Notes: generated by a model not told the origin, from the letters alone. Shown: positions 18,653 through 27,201, counted from the stretch's first letter. The stretch is DNA of 64,000 bases from Nitrospirota bacterium (GCA_021811105.1 JAJZPM010000001.1:62001-126000), one strand, 5' to 3'. Program-made: numbers and translations.

Positions 18653-21600
18653 TCACGAGTCCGTTGTCAATCCCGTACCCCCAAAAAGTCTCCCCAATTT
18701 CTCAAGGGCCTCCAATCTTTTCTTCTCCTTCTTCGAAAGAGACCTTTGGTGCATCCGCGGGTAGAGCCTGCTCGGATGCCCGGTGCCGATCGGCACGGGC
18801 GCCCCCAGTATGATCCTCTCTTTCGTCCCCTTGAGATAATCGACCTTGTTCCTCACCGCTGCGTTAGAGAGGATCTCTTTGGTATTCTGGAACGATGATG
18901 CCGATATCCAGCTTTCGGCCTCAAGGGATGCCTTTGTCAGACTTACAATGGCCGTCATGGCCCGGGCCTTACGGCCGAGTGTGCTCTGGTTCTCACGCAG
19001 GAATTCCTTCATGGGGATCCTTTCGCCGGTGACAAAATCCGTGTCTCCTGGATCGGTAATAACAACCTTATTCAGCATCTTCCTCAGGATCACCTCGAAA
19101 TGCTTGTCATTGGTCTCGACACCCTGCATCCTGTAGACCTTTTGAACCTCATCGATGATATAGGCAGCGGCGGCCTCGGTCCCTTTGACCCCCAGGACAT
19201 CTTCTATGGCAATAGCGCCGTCGAGGAGCAGATCACCCGCCTTTATCTGGTCGCCGTCATAAAAATTCAGCTGTTCGCCCATGCCCACACGGTATTCTCT
19301 CTTCTCACCGCCATCGGCGACCACTTCTACCGGCACGTACCCCTGCCGGGGAGGAGCGATCCTCACCTGACCGTCTATTTCTGCCATAACAGCCTTGTTC
19401 TTGACCTTCCTTACCTCCAGAAGCTCGAGTACCCGCGCAAGTCCTCCGGTAATGTCAATATTCTTGGCCGCCTGTTTGGGGATCTTGGCGATTACATCGC
19501 CCGGACTTACGGCCTGACCCTCACGGACAACCGGCATGGCGCCTATCGGGAGCTGGTATTCCCTCTCGCCGATGATTATCTTCGGGACGTCATCAGCCAG
19601 GATGGACTTTATGAAAATCCTGGTGACGCCGGTCATTGGATCGTTCTCCTCCCTGGCGGTTATGCCTCTTATGACGCCTTCAAACCTTGCCTCCCCTTCG
19701 CTCGTGGATATAATGGGCAAATTGAAAGAATCCCATTCGGCTATGCGCTGCCCCTTATTTACCGATTCTTTCTCGCTCGCAAAAAGATATGAGCCGTATG
19801 GCAACCGGCCCACTTCGCGCTCAATGCCGTTTGTCTTGAGAAACAGACGGGCGTTTCTGTTGACGATAACCCTTTGCCCCTCCCTGTCGGTAACGGTCAC
19901 CGCGTCTTTGATAAGCACCGTCCCTTCTTCCCTTGCCTCGATAGAGTTCTTGTGGTCGCCACCCGAAGCGCTGCCGCCCGAATGGAAGGTCCTCAGGGTG
20001 AGCTGGGTCCCGGGCTCACCGATGGACTGAGCGGCCATGATCCCGACGGCCACGCCGATATCCGGCAACTTCTTCCTCGACAGCTCATGCCCGTAGCACA
20101 TGGCGCAGATGCCGTACTCAAGGTCACAGAAGAGAGGGGACCTTACCGATACCTGCGTGATACCCAGTGAAACGATCTTTTCGGCCATAGACTTCGATAT
20201 CACCGCGTTTTTTTCTATCAGAATTTCACCTGTCAGCGGGTCTCTCACTTCCATGACCGAAATACGGCCGGTAGTCCTCTCTTCCAGCGGTATGATGACG
20301 ATATCTTTTTCGGTCAGAGCTTTCATCGTAAAACCTTTGAATGTTCCGCAGTCCGCTTCGTGGATGATGATATCGCTTGCGATATCCACGAGCCGTCGAG
20401 TGAAATAGCCTGCATTTGCCGTCTTGAGCGCTCCGTCCGCCCTTCCTTTTCTCGCGCCGTGACAGGAAAGAAGGTATTCGAAATAGGAAAGACCCTCTTT
20501 GAAATTACTCTTGATGGGCATCTCGACGATATCTCCATTTGGCTTGGCCATCAAACCTCTCATGCCCGCGAGTTGTCTTATCTGTTCCCTCGAACCCCGC
20601 GCGCCGGAATCGGCCATCATGTATAGACTATTGAATTCCCTGGCGCGCCTTTTTTCATCCGGTGAGAGATCGCCCTCCGCAACGCCGAAGTTATCCATCA
20701 TAGCGTCGGCTATCCTGTCGGTCGCTTTCAACCAGAGGGAAACGATCTTGTTGTGCTTCTCCTTTTCCTCCATGAGGCCGGCCCTGAATTCTTTCCCGAC
20801 CCGATCCACCTCTCTTTCAGTCTCCTCGATGATCCGCTGCTTTTCCTTAGGGATCGTTGCATCGGCGATCGAAAGGGAGATGCCGGAGAGCGTTGCATAC
20901 TCGAACCCCGCGTCCTTCAAGCGGTCCAGGAGGAGCACGGCCTCGTTCCTGCCGGCTACCTCTATCGTCTTTTCAATGAGGATGCCGATATCTTTTTTCC
21001 TGACGTTTCTGTTCGTATCTTTAAAAGCGATTGTTTCTGGGAATAACCCACTGAAGATTATGCGCCCCGGTGTAGTTTCAATCATCTCACCGTCGATTCT
21101 CACCTTGATCGAGGCCTGCAGATCGACGACTCCATGGCTGTGAGCGATGAGCGCATCTTCCTTATCGGCAAAGACCTTCCCCCTGCCTTCGGACATTTTG
21201 TCTTCCTTTGTGAGCCAGTAAAGCCCGAGCACCATATCCTGGCTTGGAGACATCGCCACTTTGCCGCTCGCCGGTGAGAGAAGATTATTTGGAGAGAGCA
21301 TGAGAGCCCGGGCCTCTTCCTGGGCCTCTTTCGAGACCGGCAGATGCACTCCCATCTGGTCTCCGTCGAAGTCCGCGTTGAAACCGGAGCAGATAAGAGG
21401 ATGCAGGCGTATGGCGCGCTCCCGTACCAGCACAGGCTCGAAAGCCTGCATTGACAGCCTGTGAAGGGAAGGGGCCCGGTTCAGTATCACCACCATCTTC
21501 TTCATCTCATCTTCCAGCGCCTGAATTGCGGATTCGTGCAGCATATCGCAGAGTCTCATCGCATGCTTCAGGGAGTAGGCTATGCCGATACGCCTCATTC

Positions 21601-22696
21601 TCCCGTAGACAAAGGGCCTCGCCAGCCCCATCGCCAACTCCAGGGGAATTCCGCACTGGTGAATCTTCAGGAGAGGACCCGCGGTTATGACCGATCTCCC
21701 CGAATAATCCACCCTCTTGCCAAGCAGGTTTCTGCGCAGCCTTCCGTTTTTGCTCTCGATGTGGGATGTCAGCGATTTCAATGACTTTTTCCCGGTTCTG
21801 TTCTTTGTCTCGTATTTCTTGTCCAATAAGGCGTCGACAGACTGCTGAAGCGCTTTTTTGGCAGGCACGATAAAAAAGGGGAGGGCATGATTTTCGGTGA
21901 AGAACTTGAGCCTGTTATTTTTTATGATTATTCGGCCATATAGGTCATTGAGCTCCGAGCTCGCCAGTGTCCCATTATCGAACCGAAGAACAGGCCTCAA
22001 ACCCGCCGGGAGTACGGGAAGGACGTCGATGACCATGCGGCCCGGCTCCACGCCTCCTCTTGCAATATCCCGCAGGAGCAGCAGCCTCTTGTTGTTCCTC
22101 CTGGAAGGAGGCTGCCTCCTGAGTCTGTTTATCACCTCAGCTGGGTCCAAGCCCTGGATCAACTCCTTGACCGCATTCCCGCCTGTCTCCGCCCTAAAAC
22201 GCTCATCCTTCGTTTCCCCAGTAGAAGTCTCCGCCTTATACTGAATGAACTCGACTGCCGAAATGAACGACCCTTTCACGAACCCGCTCTCGCCGCTCGC
22301 CATGACAAGATAAATATCGCAGTTCACAAGCCGATCAAACTTCCGGGGAGGCACGTTGAGGTACGTAGCGAGTATTCTTCTGAACCAGGGATGAACTACG
22401 GGGTGCGCAAGCGTTATCTTACCGAAAGTCTGCCGTCTTACGATGGGATCATTGGTTATGACGCCGCATGCAGGGCACTGTATTCCCTTCCTGGAATACC
22501 TTTTGCCGCATGCGCACTTCAGATACTCCACTGGCCCGAAGATCTTCTGGCACATGAGACCTCCCGGAACGGGCAGGCCTGTTATCGTATCGACGGTTTT
22601 GTGTGTTTCTACCTCTCCATTGGCAAGCGCTTCTATCTTATCTTTCGAGAGCAGGCCGATAGATATCCCCTCAAGCTCTTTGACGGTGTGTATCAT
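18653..22696 (-). CDS. divergent RNA polymerase beta' subunit (RpoC-like)
   Basis: 1347 residues, close to full-length bacterial beta'. Domains occur in order. The N-terminal zinc ribbon has Cys 61, 63, 74 and 77. The rudder/switch region follows (SKNGRLRRNLLGKRVDYSGR). The catalytic loop NADFDGDQM at 440-448 keeps the three Mg-binding Asp. MRGLMAKPNGDIVEMPI then leads to the bridge helix (HGARKGRADGALKTANAGY, about 746-764). The second zinc site is Cys 783, 857, 864 and 867. The trigger-loop region is IMAAQSIGEPGTQLTLRTFH (about 886-905). All key catalytic residues seem intact. There is no rpoB beside it, unlike the universal rpoB-rpoC order. It is preceded by a winged-helix gene and parB and followed by rseP, so it appears to be an element-borne extra beta'. 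Partner subunits are unknown. Confidence 0.95.
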   Translation of the reverse strand: MIHTVKELEGISIGLLSKDKIEALANGEVETHKTVDTITGLPVPGGLMCQKIFGPVEYLKCACGKRYSRKGIQCPACGVITNDPIVRRQTFGKITLAHPVVHPWFRRILATYLNVPPRKFDRLVNCDIYLVMASGESGFVKGSFISAVEFIQYKAETSTGETKDERFRAETGGNAVKELIQGLDPAEVINRLRRQPPSRRNNKRLLLLRDIARGGVEPGRMVIDVLPVLPAGLRPVLRFDNGTLASSELNDLYGRIIIKNNRLKFFTENHALPFFIVPAKKALQQSVDALLDKKYETKNRTGKKSLKSLTSHIESKNGRLRRNLLGKRVDYSGRSVITAGPLLKIHQCGIPLELAMGLARPFVYGRMRRIGIAYSLKHAMRLCDMLHESAIQALEDEMKKMVVILNRAPSLHRLSMQAFEPVLVRERAIRLHPLICSGFNADFDGDQMGVHLPVSKEAQEEARALMLSPNNLLSPASGKVAMSPSQDMVLGLYWLTKEDKMSEGRGKVFADKEDALIAHSHGVVDLQASIKVRIDGEMIETTPGRIIFSGLFPETIAFKDTNRNVRKKDIGILIEKTIEVAGRNEAVLLLDRLKDAGFEYATLSGISLSIADATIPKEKQRIIEETEREVDRVGKEFRAGLMEEKEKHNKIVSLWLKATDRIADAMMDNFGVAEGDLSPDEKRRAREFNSLYMMADSGARGSREQIRQLAGMRGLMAKPNGDIVEMPIKSNFKEGLSYFEYLLSCHGARKGRADGALKTANAGYFTRRLVDIASDIIIHEADCGTFKGFTMKALTEKDIVIIPLEERTTGRISVMEVRDPLTGEILIEKNAVISKSMAEKIVSLGITQVSVRSPLFCDLEYGICAMCYGHELSRKKLPDIGVAVGIMAAQSIGEPGTQLTLRTFHSGGSASGGDHKNSIEAREEGTVLIKDAVTVTDREGQRVIVNRNARLFLKTNGIEREVGRLPYGSYLFASEKESVNKGQRIAEWDSFNLPIISTSEGEARFEGVIRGITAREENDPMTGVTRIFIKSILADDVPKIIIGEREYQLPIGAMPVVREGQAVSPGDVIAKIPKQAAKNIDITGGLARVLELLEVRKVKNKAVMAEIDGQVRIAPPRQGYVPVEVVADGGEKREYRVGMGEQLNFYDGDQIKAGDLLLDGAIAIEDVLGVKGTEAAAAYIIDEVQKVYRMQGVETNDKHFEVILRKMLNKVVITDPGDTDFVTGERIPMKEFLRENQSTLGRKARAMTAIVSLTKASLEAESWISASSFQNTKEILSNAAVRNKVDYLKGTKERIILGAPVPIGTGHPSRLYPRMHQRSLSKKEKKRLEALEKLGRLFGGTGLTTDS

Positions 22697-22714
22697 ATGG
22701 GGACAAACTCGGAT

Positions 22715-23584
22715 TTACTTGTTCTTTATGACCTCGGCAGCCCTGCCATCGATCATAAGCCACTTCGTTCCGACAAAGCCCTTTGAGGTGAAATCGTTCA
22801 GAAGAGAAAAAAAGACCATGAGACGAAGGTCTTCCTTGGCGAGTTCGTCGAACTTTCTTCTCAGCTTCTCGATGCGCTGAGGTTCCCTGCACAGGATCAG
22901 GGATGGCAACTTCTTCTTTTGAGCCAGCCCCCTGGCCTTGGCTACGACATAGTCGGGGTCCTCCGTAGAATTATCGAACTCCAGGGCGAGCACCTTCTTT
23001 AAAGGGGCTTCCTGTCTTCGCGGGATACTTATTGTGACAAGGAGATCGGGGAATCGTCCTCTTCTGTTCTTTGACTCGCTCCTCAAGGTGTTTTCATCCT
23101 TTATCGAAAAGCCATAATGAACCGCCCCGGCCTCCCGCTTGATGGATCGCACGATATCGGACACTGCAAGCTCGTGAGTGACACCGTATTTGTGAGGCAG
23201 GGTCATCCGGATATGTTCTCGTGCATAGCCGTCAAGCACCAGGATGTCGCGAGATGTCGGGGTGAGTGAGTAAAGAGTGAAGATGCCCCTGCCGGTCATA
23301 GCCCTGTAACGCCTGGAGGCGATAAGACCGCTCTTTTTGAGCTGTGAGAGCCTGACAACCAGGACCCTTCTTGCAAGATATATCTGTCGCGATTTGATCT
23401 CGTGCTTTTCAGTCATCTCCGTCCGATCGCTTTCAGGATCATCGGGATCATCTGCAGGCCTGCGATACCTCTTGCCTCTTTTGAAAAGCTCCAACTGTTG
23501 CTGAATAAACCCGAGTTGGGCGGGCCCGCTCGACAGTATCCTGAAGATATTCAAATCACGCGAAGTTACATCTGCATTTCCCAT
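22715..23584 (-). CDS. winged-helix protein, replication-relaxation-like
   Basis: 289 residues. The N-terminal half looks like a winged-helix domain (VRLSQLKKSGLIASRRY, then a GRGIFTLYSLT wing). The C-terminal half has GVTHELAVSDIVRSI, then RFPDLLVTI and VLALEFDNS. That order (H...D, PD, ExD) resembles the replication-relaxation family, which combines a winged helix with a PD-(D/E)xK-like fold on plasmids. The assignment is by pattern only. It lies four bases after parB and 18 bases before the RpoC-like gene, so all three are probably one operon. It may be a DNA-binding regulator or nuclease-like plasmid factor. Confidence 0.6.
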   Translation of the reverse strand: MGNADVTSRDLNIFRILSSGPAQLGFIQQQLELFKRGKRYRRPADDPDDPESDRTEMTEKHEIKSRQIYLARRVLVVRLSQLKKSGLIASRRYRAMTGRGIFTLYSLTPTSRDILVLDGYAREHIRMTLPHKYGVTHELAVSDIVRSIKREAGAVHYGFSIKDENTLRSESKNRRGRFPDLLVTISIPRRQEAPLKKVLALEFDNSTEDPDYVVAKARGLAQKKKLPSLILCREPQRIEKLRRKFDELAKEDLRLMVFFSLLNDFTSKGFVGTKWLMIDGRAAEVIKNK

Positions 23585-23588
23585 TCAA

Positions 23589-24524
23589 CTACTCCTTTGA
23601 GGAGACGCCATCCGCAGGGCCCAAAGTGGCAAGAGAGGAGACCTTTTCCCTGAACGCCTCGATGCTCTTGAAGATATCCTCCTTCGTCTCCATTGGGAGG
23701 CGAACAGTTTTTCTCAGCCTTATCGACAGGACAAGTTCGCTTTCGGTTTCCCTCAGATACCGGGGAGCAGACGGCGCAGCCTCCGGTTGAACCTCTTCCC
23801 TGTCGGATCTGACGACCTTTTTCACCATCCAGTCGATGCAGCGGATTATCCCGCCCTCCATGTTTTTCAAGACCCTCATGAACTCTCTGTTGTTTGACTT
23901 CTCAAGCCTGTACACCTTGCCCGCAACTTCCGCGAAGGCTTTCGCCGCACTGTATGTGATCGACCTTGCCTGTGCCTCGAATATCTCGGCCACCTTCGGA
24001 TGCTTGTAGATCTCTTCCCGTATCTTCAGGTATTCGTTGACGTGCTTCCTGCTCTTGCCCACCTTGCCGGCGACCAGTCCGGTGTCCCTGTAGTGCTCCA
24101 CGAGAATGTGATAGCAGTTCATGGTCTCGACGAAATTGAGGTCCTTGCGGGCAGTATTCTCAAGGGCCGCCTTCGTCTTCATGTCCTCCTCGGTCGCCTC
24201 TCTTACGATGGCCGGGATATGGGACTTGCCTGCCTTCTTCGAACCTCGCCATCTTCTTTCTCCGGAGAGGATCTCGAAGAGAAACTCGCTGGTCGGATCG
24301 GCGACTTTCCTGACGATGATGGGCTGCAATACACCCTCTTCCTTGATCGATTCGGCTATCTCATCGATGTCGTCGAAAACCTTCCTGGGCTGGAATGGGT
24401 TGGGCCTGATCTTGTGCAAAGGAATCGAAACGACCTGTTCTCCAGGCAGGATCTCGTCAACGCCGCACTGGAGCTTCTCCGTATCGACTTTCTTACCATC
24501 CGACTTTCCGTCCGATTGCTTCAT
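23589..24524 (-). CDS. parB: ParB-family partition protein
   Basis: 311 residues. IPLHKIRPNPFQPRKVFDD and ILSGERRWRGSKKAG are the ParB/Srx boxes; the second corresponds to GERRxRA, the CTP-binding loop. ALENTARKDLN follows, then a helix-turn-helix region (LVAGKVGKSRKHVNEYLKI). It would bind parS-like sites and help segregate the replicon. No ParA lies next to it, although parA may be outside the window. AGGAGG precedes the start. It heads the operon that includes the RpoC-like gene. Confidence 0.9.
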   Translation of the reverse strand: MKQSDGKSDGKKVDTEKLQCGVDEILPGEQVVSIPLHKIRPNPFQPRKVFDDIDEIAESIKEEGVLQPIIVRKVADPTSEFLFEILSGERRWRGSKKAGKSHIPAIVREATEEDMKTKAALENTARKDLNFVETMNCYHILVEHYRDTGLVAGKVGKSRKHVNEYLKIREEIYKHPKVAEIFEAQARSITYSAAKAFAEVAGKVYRLEKSNNREFMRVLKNMEGGIIRCIDWMVKKVVRSDREEVQPEAAPSAPRYLRETESELVLSIRLRKTVRLPMETKEDIFKSIEAFREKVSSLATLGPADGVSSKE

Positions 24525-24545
24525 GTAAAGCCTCCTGATGTGGTT

Positions 24546-24564
24546 TTACGAAAATATTACGAAA
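24546..24564. repeat. direct repeats upstream of parB
   Basis: TTACGAAA occurs at 24546-24553 and 24557-24564, one helical turn (11 bases) apart and about 22 bases upstream of the parB start. This arrangement suits an operator for autoregulation or a small binding site for ParB or the winged-helix protein. Confidence 0.45.
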
Positions 24565-24976
24565 TGAAAATCGGACCTTCGATGGCGGGAAACCTTTTCC
24601 GGTTTTATACAGGCGTTTTTCGAAATCCCTTCTTCACCTGACGTGTACCCTTACCTTCGAAGCGATTTCCCCTGATCCGGCCTATAGATGTCATCCCTGA
24701 CCTTCTACGTGTTTAAGTCGCCGTAACGTCTTGATAGCAAAAGGGAAAGGGCCATTTTAGGAAACATGAGTCTATCTTCTACGGTGTGTCTGCACGCATC
24801 CATGCATTTTTTGTGGTTCGTTGGCGGCTTGTACGGCGGGTCGGATTTCAATGTAACCGATTGATATTCCATTATTTTGCACGGCTCTGCGGTTGCCTTC
24901 CAAAACAGGCGATTTGCGGATAGGGGCGTCCAACTCCTTTTATCTATATATATCAATAAGTTAGGTAGGACATTTC

Positions 24977-25005
24977 TTGACGGAAGGGCCTTTGCGGCCT
25001 ATAAT
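24977..25005 (+). promoter_or_regulatory. consensus sigma-70-type promoter
   Basis: TTGACG (24977-24982), a 17-base spacer and TATAAT (25000-25005). Nothing on the + strand is encoded within 800 bases, so the transcript is either a long leader or a non-coding RNA running antisense to the 25144-25500 gene. Confidence 0.6.
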
Positions 25006-25143
25006 AGTAAGTAATTATTTATTTGAAAGAGTAAAAGCTCAGGTCTTCAGTAAACGCACCTCCTATGTGCCGATGGTCAGACAGACCCTTCTTTTTCCTT
25101 CCCCCGATGGCTTAAACAGGCCATCTCCAATAAATTCGTAACC

Positions 25144-25500
25144 TCAACAGTCGGCTTCTCCGTCCGTAAACGTAAATGTCGTCCTAAAGTCATTTTGCAA
25201 ACCCTTTTTTATCCGGCAACGACAAAGGCAGCCATCCGCATCATTTGTCCAGCCCAGGAAACTGACAACCCCGGTGTAAACGTACGGCATGATTTCCCGC
25301 CATTCGACATGTAAGTCCTTCCCGTAACTCTTCCTCACAGCCTCCCTTATTCTCATGCTTCCTGAGTGGTGGTAGTTCATTCTGCTTGCAGGATCAGTCG
25401 CGTCATTTAATGGGTTAGCGAAGAAGACCATTAAGCCGCACAGCCGGGCAGAAACTAACTCGATTGCCGGTCCCACCTCTTTCCATTTCCTTGCCCTCAT
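25144..25500 (-). CDS. hypothetical protein
   Basis: 118 residues with no recognised domain. A good ribosome site (AGGAGGG) precedes the start on the minus strand. The C-terminal third contains a CLCRC cluster. It may be translationally linked to the short upstream frame at 25415-25597, which it overlaps. Confidence 0.5.
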   Translation of the reverse strand: MRARKWKEVGPAIELVSARLCGLMVFFANPLNDATDPASRMNYHHSGSMRIREAVRKSYGKDLHVEWREIMPYVYTGVVSFLGWTNDADGCLCRCRIKKGLQNDFRTTFTFTDGEADC

Positions 25501-25597
25501 TTCCCTCCTGTCTCTCGTTTCTTATCCACAGAAGAATCAGCTTTTCGTCAAGATCGCCCGCCCAGTTTTTCGCCATGAATTCGAAATTCGCCTCCAT
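25415..25597 (-). CDS. short hypothetical frame overlapping the previous gene
   Basis: 60 residues beginning MEANFEFMAKNWAGDLDEKL. The first 25 residues look protein-like; the rest overlaps the 25144-25500 gene in another frame. No strong ribosome site. It could be a small gene or the N-terminal part of the downstream gene separated by a frameshift. Confidence 0.3.
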   Translation of the reverse strand: MEANFEFMAKNWAGDLDEKLILLWIRNERQEGNEGKEMERGGTGNRVSFCPAVRLNGLLR

Positions 25598-25910
25598 GAC
25601 AGCCCTTTTATTCCCGGAAGTTTCACAACTCGTTTTTTCAATCGCTTCAATCCTGCTTTTCGTTTGTTTCCGACAGTCATGAATCCGCTACCCCCGATTC
25701 ATCTACACCATTCCTTTCATTCACGCGTCAAACCTTCATCGTCAAGAGGCATTACTTCGTCCCTCCGCAATGGGAAAGGCATGTCAACTTACTTTCCCTT
25801 TGTCCCGCAGTTCCAGTTCTAAACTCTGGCAAAAAGTGACGTAGTTGAACCTTCTCCCGGCTCACCTGTGGTGAGTCGCCAGATAAACAATCTTTCCCTT
25901 GGAGGATCCC
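25598..25910. other. gap with a promoter-like box
   Basis: No gene seen. The right half carries the first copy of a repeated promoter-like sequence (25778-25850). An imperfect palindrome GGCTCACCTGTGGTGAG lies at 25859-25875, between that copy and the small gene at 25911. Confidence 0.5.
25778..25850 (+). promoter_or_regulatory. repeated upstream element, copy 1
   Basis: Starts GGCATGTCAACTTACT and ends with CTAAAC (25819), an 11-base spacer and GTGACGTAGTTG (25836). Copy 2 at 26107-26180 has the same layout with the same 17-base offset between the two boxes. Both lie upstream of tiny genes. It resembles a promoter with non-canonical boxes. Confidence 0.55.
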
Positions 25911-26045
25911 ATGAAGACAAAAGTATTGGTCCTGGTTCTCGCTTTTTCGATGATCATCAGTCTCGGACTATACGCCGGTAAAGTCCTCAAGGACTTTCAG
26001 CAGAAGCAGATCGAAAAAGTCGAAAACGCCCTTAACCAGCAATAG
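25911..26045 (+). CDS. 44-residue single-pass membrane peptide
   Basis: A short gene with a strong ribosome site (TTGGAGGA, eight bases upstream). It encodes a basic start (MKTK), one hydrophobic segment (VLVLVLAFSMIISLGLYAG) and a polar helical tail rich in Lys and Gln. This is either a signal-anchored small membrane protein or a short secreted peptide. It is preceded by copy 1 of the repeated upstream element. Function unknown. Confidence 0.6.
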   Translation: MKTKVLVLVLAFSMIISLGLYAGKVLKDFQQKQIEKVENALNQQ

Positions 26046-26106
26046 CCCCTCCTCACGCAAGCTTCGCAGTATCACATCCGTATTCCAGCCACACGATTCC
26101 TTTTGA

Positions 26107-26180
26107 GGCATGCCAACTTACTCGAAAGGAAGTTCCGCCATCCCAGTCCTAAACCCTGATCAAAGGTGATGTAGTTGGTC
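26107..26180 (+). promoter_or_regulatory. repeated upstream element, copy 2
   Basis: GGCATGCCAACTTACT at the left, then CTAAAC (26149), an 11-base spacer and GTGATGTAGTTG (26166). It ends 24 bases before the start of the 26204 gene. It matches copy 1 over about 73 bases with scattered differences. Confidence 0.55.
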
Positions 26181-26203
26181 AAAAGACAATTCGGAGGTTT
26201 CAG

Positions 26204-26434
26204 ATGAACGGAATGAGAACAGCATCCAGTCAGCTTTCAAGATGGTTCGGCGGCGTTGATGCCCAGAGACTTTTGAACGGCATTCAGGCCGAGATATCCC
26301 ACGACCGCGCCGCAATGCTATTCGGCGTCAACGAAGATAGACCCTCCGCCTATCTCCTGATGGACAACCTTTCCTTCTCCGTGAAGAGAACCGGCACAGC
26401 CGCCACCGTGTTCGTTCGAGTCGCGAACTGCTGA
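26204..26434 (+). CDS. small hypothetical protein
   Basis: 76 residues opening MNGMRTASSQLSRWFGG. CGGAGG eight bases upstream supports the start. It has no recognised domain. It comes directly after copy 2 of the repeated upstream element and 13 bases before the next gene. Confidence 0.6.
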   Translation: MNGMRTASSQLSRWFGGVDAQRLLNGIQAEISHDRAAMLFGVNEDRPSAYLLMDNLSFSVKRTGTAATVFVRVANC

Positions 26435-26447
26435 CCCTAGGTGAAAC

Positions 26448-26783
26448 ATGAGAGCAAAGAAAAAGCTGTCTCACAAGAGGGCGGTAGTAATCAGGAACAT
26501 GCCCGAGTTTCACACTTTGTACGGCTCGGACATGCCGACATTCGGCAAGAATCACGGGAACGAAAAGGTTCGGACAGTTGAGGGTCTGCGCGGGTTCTTT
26601 ACGAAAAACGGCCATTTCATTGACCGCGCATGGGGTGAAGCAGGCGCTGCAATCTGCGGGGCAACGGTCCTGTTTTCCGAAGATCCGATAGTGACGAACG
26701 GCAGTCACTCGCCCATGGCCGCCTGCTGCAGAAACCGGCTGCAACGCATCCGGAGAAGGCTCCAGGCATCCAATAACCCTTAA
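26448..26783 (+). CDS. small basic hypothetical protein
   Basis: 111 residues, strongly basic at both ends (MRAKKKLSHKRAVV and RNRLQRIRRRLQ), which suits nucleic-acid binding. No domain recognised. It begins 13 bases after the preceding gene with AGGTGA upstream and so is likely co-transcribed. Confidence 0.55.
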   Translation: MRAKKKLSHKRAVVIRNMPEFHTLYGSDMPTFGKNHGNEKVRTVEGLRGFFTKNGHFIDRAWGEAGAAICGATVLFSEDPIVTNGSHSPMAACCRNRLQRIRRRLQASNNP

Positions 26784-26845
26784 CCGGCCAACAATTTGTT
26801 TCAGACAAGTTGAGGTCAGGCACGACAACCAACAAGGAGAAGAAT

Positions 26846-27046
26846 ATGGCAAGCAAGATCGACAGAGACAGTATTCGCAAGGCTATTGAAACCTGTGAGC
26901 GATATCAGAAAGGCATGAGCCTTTCCGACGTGAGAGTGACAAATCTCAGGATCGGGAAGGGCACGGTCGCCGCTGACGTCACAGTTGTTGACGATGACGG
27001 TCATACGAGGAAGCTGCGAAACAGATACGACATTTTCTCATTATGA
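26846..27046 (+). CDS. small hypothetical protein
   Basis: 66 residues, opening MASKIDRDSIRKAIETCERY and ending in a short beta-rich part (VAADVTVVDDDGHTRKL). ATG 26846 has AAGGAGAAG at the right distance; a longer frame from 26810 lacks one. Function unknown. Confidence 0.6.
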   Translation: MASKIDRDSIRKAIETCERYQKGMSLSDVRVTNLRIGKGTVAADVTVVDDDGHTRKLRNRYDIFSL

Positions 27047-27133
27047 CCGGCAGGTGTCCCGGTCAACTTCCATGATTTGGAAAAACGCGACAGAGAAGAG
27101 CATGTCGGCTTATCTTTTCTGAAGCCCTGGTGG

Positions 27134-27170
27134 TTTCTAAACTTCCACCCCTGTCAAATAAAGTGACGTA
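27134..27170 (+). promoter_or_regulatory. repeated upstream element, diverged copy 3
   Basis: Carries TTTCTAAAC (27134-27142) and AAAGTGACGTATG ending near 27172, like copies 1 and 2. The spacing between boxes is nine bases longer. It is 39 bases from GTGACGTA to the ATG at 27202, nearly the same as copy 2 (38 bases). Confidence 0.4.
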
Positions 27171-27201
27171 TGCCGAGACCAAATCAAAGATGAGGTGTAC
27201 T

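Larger units (their letters stand above)
24525..25143. other. intergenic regulatory region to the right of parB
   Basis: About 620 bases with no supported gene. It includes the TTACGAAA direct repeats, an AT-rich stretch (24940-25030), a consensus-like + strand promoter (24977-25005) and a hairpin with arms GATGGC/GCCATC (25108-25127). A minus-strand frame at 24705-24956 starts with TTG and lacks a ribosome site. A partition or origin-linked role is plausible, but no iteron array is visible. Confidence 0.5.

Noticed and set aside
18653-22696. Treating the RpoC-like gene as the host's normal rpoC
   Set aside because: There is no rpoB, no rpl genes and no rpsL; neighbours are partition genes. 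This cannot be fully excluded without the host genome.
24705-24956. 83-residue minus-strand frame right of parB
   Set aside because: TTG start without a ribosome site; no recognisable pattern.
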